NCBI RefSeq assembly: GCF_003065405.1
Contig: NZ_CP026947.1
Coordinates: 372,001-436,000, forward strand
Source: Corynebacterium yudongzhengii
GTDB lineage: Bacteria; Actinomycetota; Actinomycetes; Mycobacteriales; Mycobacteriaceae
DNA: 64,000 bases
Direction of reading: 5' to 3'
Made by a program: the position numbers and the translations under genes. Positions within the stretch are counted from its first letter, which is position 1. Every line of letters starts with the position of its first letter. The notes under the pieces were generated by a model. It made no database searches, had not been told where the DNA came from, and was given only the letters and a program-made list of their open reading frames with translations. This document shows, in pieces, positions 58,145 through 64,000 of the stretch.

Positions 58145-58976
58145 TCTGCGGCTGCGCCTCGATCTGGCCTATGACGGCACCGACTTCCACGGCTGGGCCG
58201 CCCAGAAAGACCCCCAGCTGCGCACGGTCCAAGGGGTGATCGAGGTGGCGCTGAGCCTGATTCTGCGCACGAACGCCCAGCTCACCGTCGCCGGGCGTAC
58301 CGATGCCGGCGTGCACGCCAGCGGGCAGACCGCGCATGTCGATATCCCTGCGGCTAGCCTCGAACAGCGCTCCATCGACGGCGACCCGCGGCGGCTGGTG
58401 CGTCGGCTCGGCAGGTTTTTGCCCGAGGACATCGCGATCCGCGACATCACGGTCGCACCCGAGGGTTTCGACGCCCGCTTCGCCGCCCTGCGTCGCCACT
58501 ACACCTACCGGGTGACCACCCATCCTTCCGGGGCGCTGCCGACGCGCGCCCGCGATACCGCCACCTGGAGCCGCCGCATCGACCTGGAGGCGGTGCAGGA
58601 GGCGGCGCACATGCTGGTCGGGCTCAATGACTTCGTCGCTTTTTGTAAGCCCCGCGAGCACGCCACCACGATTCGCGATCTGCAGGTGTTTACCTGGGAA
58701 GACATCAGCACCCCGGAAGAGCCCGAGCTGTATATGGCGCGCGTGAGCGCCGATGCGTTTTGCTGGTCGATGGTGCGCTCGCTGGTCGGCGTATGTCTGC
58801 GCATCGGGCAGGGGAGTGCGGATCTCGGGCTGATCACCCGGCTGCTGGAAGCCGAGAAGCGTTCCTCCGAGATTCCCGTCGCGCCGGCGAAGGGTTTGAC
58901 CTTAAGCGGGGTGGATTACCCGGCGGTGGAGGATCTCGCCACGCGCGTGGCCACGACTAAGGCTCGACGGGGCTAG
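58131..58976 (+). CDS. truA: tRNA pseudouridine synthase A
   Basis: 281 residues. The catalytic Asp is D58 in AGRTDAGVHASGQTAH; RLDLAYDGTDFHGWA at the start and FCKPREHATTIRDL later are also conserved. It modifies U38-U40 in tRNA anticodon arms. The GTG start overlaps the previous gene and has GGAGG nine bases upstream. Its position after rplQ is conserved in actinobacteria. Confidence 0.95.
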   Translation: MSSDSLRLRLDLAYDGTDFHGWAAQKDPQLRTVQGVIEVALSLILRTNAQLTVAGRTDAGVHASGQTAHVDIPAASLEQRSIDGDPRRLVRRLGRFLPEDIAIRDITVAPEGFDARFAALRRHYTYRVTTHPSGALPTRARDTATWSRRIDLEAVQEAAHMLVGLNDFVAFCKPREHATTIRDLQVFTWEDISTPEEPELYMARVSADAFCWSMVRSLVGVCLRIGQGSADLGLITRLLEAEKRSSEIPVAPAKGLTLSGVDYPAVEDLATRVATTKARRG

Positions 58977-59045
58977 GCGGGCGTTAGAATAAGCGGGCAC
59001 GGAAGTGGCCGGGCACGCCAGGACAATGACCGAAGGAACGCGAAC

Positions 59046-61091
59046 GTGGGACTCATAGCAGTGATGACTGTGCTGGTCATCGTGCTGCCGGGACTGGTGG
59101 TCGGAGCATTATCGGGGCTGCGACCCGTCTGGAGTCTCGCTGTCGCCGCACCGATTAGCTTCAGCATTTATGGGCTGGCGGGCTGGCTCTATGGGGTCGT
59201 CGGGATCCCTTTCAATGCGCTGACCGCCCTGCTGGCCACCTGTGTGTTGGCCGGGCTCGCGTTCGGCTGGCGGGTGCTGACTCGGCCGGGGGCGTGGGCG
59301 GTGGACCGTCGAGAAGCAATCCGGGCGATCCTGCCCGGCGCCGGCGTGGTGGTGGGCGCCGGGCTGGCCATGGGGCTGCCGATGTACTGGCAGGCGCAGC
59401 TGCCGCGGGGCCTGGAGACCGTCGTGCAGGGCTGGGATTCCCACTGGCACGCCAGCGTGGTGCGCTTCATCTCCGAAGAGGGCATGGCCTCGCCGACCCG
59501 GATGGGCGAGCTGCTCAACATCGAATCGGAGGCGAGCAACTACTACCCGGTGGCCTATCACGCGGCCGCAGCGCTCGTGACGCAGCTGGCGCCGGCCAGC
59601 CCGATTGCCGCGATCAACATGATGGCGATCATCGCCCCGGCGATCACCCTGCCAATCTCACTGGGGCTGGTGGCGTGGAAGATGGTCGGCAACCGCTCGA
59701 CCACGGCGTCGATCGCCGCCGGCCTGGCCGCCGCCAGCGCGATGATGATCCCGACGGTCATCTGGATCGGCAACTACGTCGGCGCCTGGCCTTATGTCGC
59801 GGGGGTGACCGCCTCGGCGGCCGTCGCGATCCTTTTTGCCACCCTGCCGCACCAGCCGGCCTGGGCGTTCGCCGCCGCGCTCGCGCTGGCGGGCATCACC
59901 CAGCTGCACCCCTCGGCGGTGACCACGGTGGTGCTCATCGCCGGCTTCTACTGGCTGACCCACCTGCTCATCCGGCCGGCGCGCTCCCGGCTCAAAGACC
60001 TCGGGGTCATCGCGCTGACGGGGCTGACGGGCGCGCTGGTGATCCTGCCGCAGCTGCTCTTCGGCAGCGGCCAGGCCGAGGAGGTGATCGACTGGACGAC
60101 TTCCGACGGCGCCGTGACCCGCGAAGAGGCCTGGCTCGAGGCGCTGACCATGGACACCCGGCACGTCAGCCAGTTCTTCCCGGGTAACGACATGACCCTG
60201 GTGCTCGTCCTCGCCGCGATCGGCGGGATCACCGCCCTGGTGTGGTACCGCAACCTCTGGGCCCCGCTGTTTTATGGGTTCAGCCTGTGGCTGACCGCCC
60301 ACGCGTTGAAGCCCTATGACCTCGGGGTTCTCGATCTCATCGCCGGGCTGCACTACTCCACGGCCCACCGCCTCATCATGCCCGTGGCGATTATGACGTT
60401 CGCCGCCGCGGCCGTCGGCCTCGCCGTGCTCATCCGGCTATTAAGCGGCGCCCCCTTCGAAGGCCGCTGGCCGCACCTTTTGGCCGGCGGGCTCGCGGTG
60501 GCCGTCGGCGCCGGGGTGGCGCTGTATGGGCTGCATGTCTCCGGCCCCGGCGCCCGGGCGTCATATCTCGCCCCGCGCGAAGACGACCGCATGGTCAACG
60601 CAGCCGACCTGCGCGCCTGGGACTGGCTGGCCCGCCAGCCACACGCCTACGAGGGGCTCATCGGCGGAGATCCGGCCGAAGGCTATGGCTGGATGTATCC
60701 CTACAACGGCCTGCCGAGCCTGCACCGCCACTACCAGTGGCCGACGTCTATGCGCGAATCCGCCACCACGCGCCTCTACTCGGACACGGACCTGCTCGGC
60801 GAGGGCACCGCCGGCGGTGGCGACGGCGAGAAGAACTTCGTCGACTGCGCCGCCGACGAGCTGAACATGCACTACTTCGTCTTGTCCCCGGGCCCGTTCT
60901 GGGCGCAGCAGCTGGTCAACTACCAGCTGTGGTACGGCCTGTTCAACGCCGAGGGCGCTACCCCCGTCTACCGCGACGGCGATGTGATCATCTTCGCGGT
61001 CAACGACAAATTCGACGACGACGAGCTGAAGCGCATGCGTTCCGAGTCGCCGGATCCCCTCCCAGAACGTAAGGTAAGCGACATCGGCTAA
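59046..61091 (+). CDS. Large polytopic membrane protein, DUF6541-like
   Basis: 681 residues. Roughly twelve or more membrane helices fill the first 500 residues, followed by an extracytoplasmic C-terminal domain of about 160. WDSHWHASVVRFISEEG after the third or fourth helix, with acidic residues in the first large loop, resembles GT-C type membrane glycosyltransferases. Proteins of this kind sit beside truA/ESX-4 genes in mycolate bacteria and are annotated DUF6541. Donor and acceptor are unknown. Confidence 0.68.
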   Translation: MGLIAVMTVLVIVLPGLVVGALSGLRPVWSLAVAAPISFSIYGLAGWLYGVVGIPFNALTALLATCVLAGLAFGWRVLTRPGAWAVDRREAIRAILPGAGVVVGAGLAMGLPMYWQAQLPRGLETVVQGWDSHWHASVVRFISEEGMASPTRMGELLNIESEASNYYPVAYHAAAALVTQLAPASPIAAINMMAIIAPAITLPISLGLVAWKMVGNRSTTASIAAGLAAASAMMIPTVIWIGNYVGAWPYVAGVTASAAVAILFATLPHQPAWAFAAALALAGITQLHPSAVTTVVLIAGFYWLTHLLIRPARSRLKDLGVIALTGLTGALVILPQLLFGSGQAEEVIDWTTSDGAVTREEAWLEALTMDTRHVSQFFPGNDMTLVLVLAAIGGITALVWYRNLWAPLFYGFSLWLTAHALKPYDLGVLDLIAGLHYSTAHRLIMPVAIMTFAAAAVGLAVLIRLLSGAPFEGRWPHLLAGGLAVAVGAGVALYGLHVSGPGARASYLAPREDDRMVNAADLRAWDWLARQPHAYEGLIGGDPAEGYGWMYPYNGLPSLHRHYQWPTSMRESATTRLYSDTDLLGEGTAGGGDGEKNFVDCAADELNMHYFVLSPGPFWAQQLVNYQLWYGLFNAEGATPVYRDGDVIIFAVNDKFDDDELKRMRSESPDPLPERKVSDIG

Positions 61092-61123
61092 AAACTTCAT
61101 CATCGGGGAGATGAGTTTTCTAG

Positions 61124-62353
61124 ATGAGTTCGCCTTTTCTGCCGACCACCCGTGCCCAGGTCTCCGGGCATCGCTTCTTGCGCCGCCGCGTCGAACACGG
61201 GCTGGTTTTCGGCGATATCCGCATGATCCACGACCCGCTGCGCACCCGCACCCGCGGGGTGATCTTCGGCTGCGTCGCCGTGGTGCTCGGCATGCTCGGC
61301 GCCGGGTTGTTCGCCTGGCTCAACCCGCAGCCGGATCCCGGGGAGGCGGATCTGCTGCGAGCGGATTCCGGCCAGCTCTACGTGCGTATCGATGAACGCC
61401 TCCACCCCGTGGACAACCTCACCTCTGCGCGCCTCATCGTCGGCGGCGAGGCGCAGGCGCAGGCGATAGGCCAGGAGCATCTGCGCGGGGTGGACAAGGG
61501 GCCACCGCTCGGCATCACCCGGGCACCCGACCTGCTGGCCAGCGATGCGCCGGGGGAGAACGACACCTGGGCCGTGTGCGTCTCCCCGTCCGGCCGGCAG
61601 GTTCTGCTCGGCCCCGGCGCGCCGGCACCGACGCCGCTCGCCGATAACGAGGCCGTGCTTATCGACGACTGGCTGGTCACTAGCCACGGCCGCCGCCTCC
61701 TGCCGGACGCCGAAAGCGACGCCGGCGGCGCGGTGCGCCGCGGTCTGGGGATCACCCCGGAGACCCCGGTGGCTCAGGCGCCGCCCACGCTCATCAACGC
61801 GCTCGCCGAGCACCGGCCGGTCGCGGTGCCGGAGCCTCTGCCCGTCGTCGTCGAGACCGAGACCGGCTACTGGGCCGAAAACGGCGAGACGATCGCGCCG
61901 CTCAGCCAGCTGCAGGCGGAGATCCTCGCCCACGCGGGCGCGGAAAGCCGGCAGGCGGAGGTAGCCGAGCTGGGGACGCGTGCCGACGCCGCCCCGCCAC
62001 CCCTTCCGGAGATACACCCGGAGTTTCTCGATCCCGCGGAACGCCACCTCTGCGCGCTTGCCGGCGGCGGGGCAGGGGTGCTCGCGCAGGCGCCGTCCGG
62101 CGAGACGCAGCTGGTCGGCGAGACCGAGCTTGATGCGCTGGTGGGGCTGGACGGCGGGGCGGTGGCCGTCGATACGGGGCACGGCCTGCACGTGGTGACC
62201 GCAACCGGGGTCATCCACGACACTGATGCGGCGTCGGTGCAGGCACTCGGCCTGCCGGAGGCGCATCGGGTGGGATGGGAGCTCGTGGGCCTGCTGCCGG
62301 AAGGCCCCGCACTCAACCGGGAGGAAGTCTTGAGCGGGGACTCGTCGGGCTAA
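61124..62353 (+). CDS. eccB: Type VII secretion protein EccB (ESX-4-like)
   Basis: 409 residues. The N-terminus TTRAQVSGHRFLRRRVEHGLVFGDIRMIHDPLR is the EccB cytoplasmic helix (landmarks TRAQVSGHRFL, RMIHDP). One membrane segment follows at about residues 45-66, and the rest is extracytoplasmic, with the GxRxxLxPGxG-like SPSGRQVLLGPGAPAP. EccB is a core component of the ESX membrane complex. No other ESX gene lies in the window directly after it; the expected neighbours would be outside or elsewhere. The truA neighbourhood matches ESX-4 in mycobacteria. Confidence 0.88.
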   Translation: MSSPFLPTTRAQVSGHRFLRRRVEHGLVFGDIRMIHDPLRTRTRGVIFGCVAVVLGMLGAGLFAWLNPQPDPGEADLLRADSGQLYVRIDERLHPVDNLTSARLIVGGEAQAQAIGQEHLRGVDKGPPLGITRAPDLLASDAPGENDTWAVCVSPSGRQVLLGPGAPAPTPLADNEAVLIDDWLVTSHGRRLLPDAESDAGGAVRRGLGITPETPVAQAPPTLINALAEHRPVAVPEPLPVVVETETGYWAENGETIAPLSQLQAEILAHAGAESRQAEVAELGTRADAAPPPLPEIHPEFLDPAERHLCALAGGGAGVLAQAPSGETQLVGETELDALVGLDGGAVAVDTGHGLHVVTATGVIHDTDAASVQALGLPEAHRVGWELVGLLPEGPALNREEVLSGDSSG

Positions 62354-62369
62354 ATCTTCAAGGTTTAGT

Positions 62370-62375
62370 TAAAGT
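62370..62375 (+). promoter_or_regulatory. Candidate -10 box of the FAD oxidoreductase gene (leaderless)
   Basis: TAAAGT ends eight bases before the ATG at 62384, with no purine-rich site between them. Confidence 0.35.
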
Positions 62376-62383
62376 GGCCTGAC

Positions 62384-63907
62384 ATGGGATTGAGTAAAAA
62401 GCTGGTCGGTGCTCTGGGTCGAGTCTCGGACGGGGTGGGGCGTCTCCTGCCCGGAAGGGGGCTTGACTATCGGCGGCGGCAGCCGGTCGGGTTCTATGAG
62501 CACGATCGGGCCGTCGAGAGGCTGCTGGAGAGCTTCCGTAACGTCCCGGCTGGCCGGCGCGTACGCCTGGCGAAGAAGACCTCGAACCTCTTTCGGGGTC
62601 GGCACGCCGATAACGTGGGCCTCGATGTCAGCGGGCTTAACGGGGTCATCGCCATTGACCCCGTCGCCGGCACCGCCGACGTGCAGGGCATGTGCACCTA
62701 CGAGGACTTAGTCGATGCCTGCCTGCCTTATGGGCTCGCCCCGACGGTCATCCCGCAGCTGAAAACCATCACGCTGGGCGGGGCGGTGACCGGCATGGGT
62801 GTGGAGTCCACCTCCTTCCGCAACGGCCTGCCGCACGAGGCCGTCCTCGAGATGGATATCCTCACCGGCACCGGCGAGATCGTCACCGCCTCCCCGGAGG
62901 AGAACGTCGACCTCTTCCGCGGCTTCCCGAACTCCTACGGCAGCCTCGGCTACGCCGTGCGCCTGAAGATCGAGCTCGAAGAAGTCCACGACTACGTCGA
63001 TCTCGCCCACGTGCGTTTCCACGACCCGCAGACCTACGCCGAGGCGATGGGGGAGATCGTCGAGGCCGGCACCTTCGAGGGGCGCACCATCCACGGGCTC
63101 GACGGCGTGGCGTTTTCGCCTCACGAGCTCTACTTGGTCATTGCGTGCGGCACCGACAAGGCCGGGCCGACCTCCGACTACACCCGCGAGCAGATCTACT
63201 ACCGCTCGATCCAGCACCCCGAGGGCATCCTGCGCGATCGCTTAAGCATCCGCGACTACATCTGGCGCTGGGACGTCGACTGGTTCTGGTGCTCGCGCGC
63301 GTTCGGGGCGCAAAACCCCACCGTTAGGAAGCTGTGGCCGCGTGATCTTCTGCGCTCGTCGTTCTACTGGAAGCTCATAGGCTTAGATCGCCGCTATGAC
63401 ATCGAGCATAACCTCATCAACCGGCCCAATGGCCTGCCGCACCGCGAACGCGTGGTCCAAGACATCGAGGTCACCGTCGATCGCCTCCCGGAGTGGATCG
63501 AGTGGTTCTTCTCCGCGAGCGACATCCAGCCCATGTGGCTGTGCCCGATTCGGTTGCGCGGCGGCGTCGAAAAGCTGGCAGGCAGCGGCGACGTGCTTGC
63601 CGACGCTGACTCCCCCTGGCCCCTCTACCCCCTCGGTCCGGGCGTGACCTGGATCAACGCCGGATTCTGGTCGGCGGTGCCGGGCGATCACGTCTCCGCC
63701 GACGCCGAGCCCGGGGCGTTCAACCGGGTCATTGAGAAGAAGGTCAGCGAGCTCGGCGGGCATAAGTCGCTATACTCGGAGGCCTTCTACACCCGCGAGG
63801 AGTTCGCCGAGCTATACGGCGGCGAGCTTCCCGGACAACTGAAGAAACGCTATGACCCTGCCGGACGCTTCCCGGACCTCTACGAGAAGACCGTCAGCGG
63901 TGCTTAA
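62384..63907 (+). CDS. FAD-linked oxidoreductase (DHCR24/BfaB-like)
   Basis: 507 residues. An N-terminal FAD-binding PCMH-type domain shows KTSNLFRGR, TADVQGMCTYEDLVDACLP, TITLGGAVTGMGVESTSFRNGLPH and ITLGGAV, the FAD pyrophosphate loop. The C-terminal half has RWDVDWFWCSRAFGAQNP. It resembles the mycobacterial FAD oxidoreductases that are paired with cyclopropane-synthase-like methyltransferases (Rv3719/Rv3720 and the tuberculostearate pair). Together such pairs make 10-methyl branched fatty acids in lipids. The next gene supports this pairing. Confidence 0.8.
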   Translation: MGLSKKLVGALGRVSDGVGRLLPGRGLDYRRRQPVGFYEHDRAVERLLESFRNVPAGRRVRLAKKTSNLFRGRHADNVGLDVSGLNGVIAIDPVAGTADVQGMCTYEDLVDACLPYGLAPTVIPQLKTITLGGAVTGMGVESTSFRNGLPHEAVLEMDILTGTGEIVTASPEENVDLFRGFPNSYGSLGYAVRLKIELEEVHDYVDLAHVRFHDPQTYAEAMGEIVEAGTFEGRTIHGLDGVAFSPHELYLVIACGTDKAGPTSDYTREQIYYRSIQHPEGILRDRLSIRDYIWRWDVDWFWCSRAFGAQNPTVRKLWPRDLLRSSFYWKLIGLDRRYDIEHNLINRPNGLPHRERVVQDIEVTVDRLPEWIEWFFSASDIQPMWLCPIRLRGGVEKLAGSGDVLADADSPWPLYPLGPGVTWINAGFWSAVPGDHVSADAEPGAFNRVIEKKVSELGGHKSLYSEAFYTREEFAELYGGELPGQLKKRYDPAGRFPDLYEKTVSGA

Positions 63908-63927
63908 GAAAGGAGACTGAACACACC

Positions 63928-64000
63928 ATGGCATTTACCCCGATGTCGATCGCTGAGATGATCGAAACCCTCGTGGCCCCACCGAACCCTTTTCGCTGGG
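63928..64000 (+). CDS. Fatty-acyl methyltransferase (cyclopropane synthase-like), 3' end outside window
   Basis: Only 24 codons are visible, MAFTPMSIAEMIETLVAPPN then PFRW, behind AAGGAGACTG. The call rests mainly on context: the partner of the FAD oxidoreductase in mycolate bacteria is a SAM-dependent methyltransferase of the cyclopropane-fatty-acid-synthase family. The visible residues neither prove nor contradict it. Confidence 0.45.
   Translation, partial: MAFTPMSIAEMIETLVAPPNPFRW

Overview
The window is a high-GC actinobacterial chromosome segment that I read as Corynebacterium or a very close relative. Four observations support this. The S10-spc-alpha ribosomal superoperon is broken at the places corynebacteria break it. 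The formate dehydrogenase trio fdhF - DUF6457 - fdhD sits between rplE and rpsH. No rpsN follows rplE. DtxR-type iron boxes flank a siderophore locus, and an ESX-4-like eccB and a mycobacterial-type FAD-oxidoreductase/methyltransferase pair follow truA. The species is not identifiable from what I can see.

Layout. (1) 1-3947: S10 operon from the 3' part of rplD to rpsQ, closed by a terminator. (2) 4080-16139: first accessory block. It holds an HSL-type esterase, a Dpp/Sia-type ABC importer operon with a DHDPS-family lyase, two paralogous membrane proteins, a repeat-containing surface protein and a class E/F-like sortase. Three genes here are broken (substrate-binding protein, alpha/beta hydrolase, surface protein). 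(3) 16399-17665: rplN-rplX-rplE. (4) 17736-46374: second and larger accessory block. It starts with a 0.77-kb array of palindrome-centred repeats (18314-19080) that I cannot assign to any known element. A DtxR-controlled siderophore locus follows (19401-39335): flavin monooxygenase, DHB-AMP ligase, aryl carrier protein, a siderophore-interacting-protein fusion, a stand-alone adenylation protein, a 2,225-residue NRPS (C-A-T-E-C-T-TE), FecCD/FecCD/FecE/FepB-type importer, MbtK-like acyltransferase and a frameshifted MbtG-like N-hydroxylase. Then come dps, two families of interspersed palindromic repeats, a FocA-type channel and the formate dehydrogenase operon. (5) 46720-57176: the rest of spc and alpha (rpsH to rplQ) with secY-adk-map, an L,D-transpeptidase and infA. 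(6) 57464-64000: DUF998 protein, truA, a DUF6541-like membrane protein, eccB, an FAD oxidoreductase and the first codons of a fatty-acyl methyltransferase.

How the parts work together. The siderophore genes form a nearly complete iron-acquisition system: aryl activation, peptide assembly with one adenylation activity supplied in trans, ABC import, reductive iron release, and five iron boxes for Fe-DtxR repression. Hand-read adenylation pockets suggest dihydroxybenzoate - D-basic amino acid (Arg/Lys-like) - second residue (Ser- or hydroxyornithine-like). The lysine N-hydroxylase/acyltransferase pair suggests that a mixed catecholate-hydroxamate was or is made. DHB biosynthesis genes and an exporter are not in the window. 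The formate block (importer, FdhF, its maturation factor FdhD) is a second small functional unit.

Part 2 highlights: the unexplained repeat array, the trans-adenylation NRPS logic, the SIP-methyltransferase-like fusion, dispersed repeat families shared between distant intergenic regions, a cluster of single-base gene disruptions confined to dispensable genes, structured leaders before rpsH and rpsM, and a series of -10 boxes placed so close to start codons that the transcripts should be leaderless.
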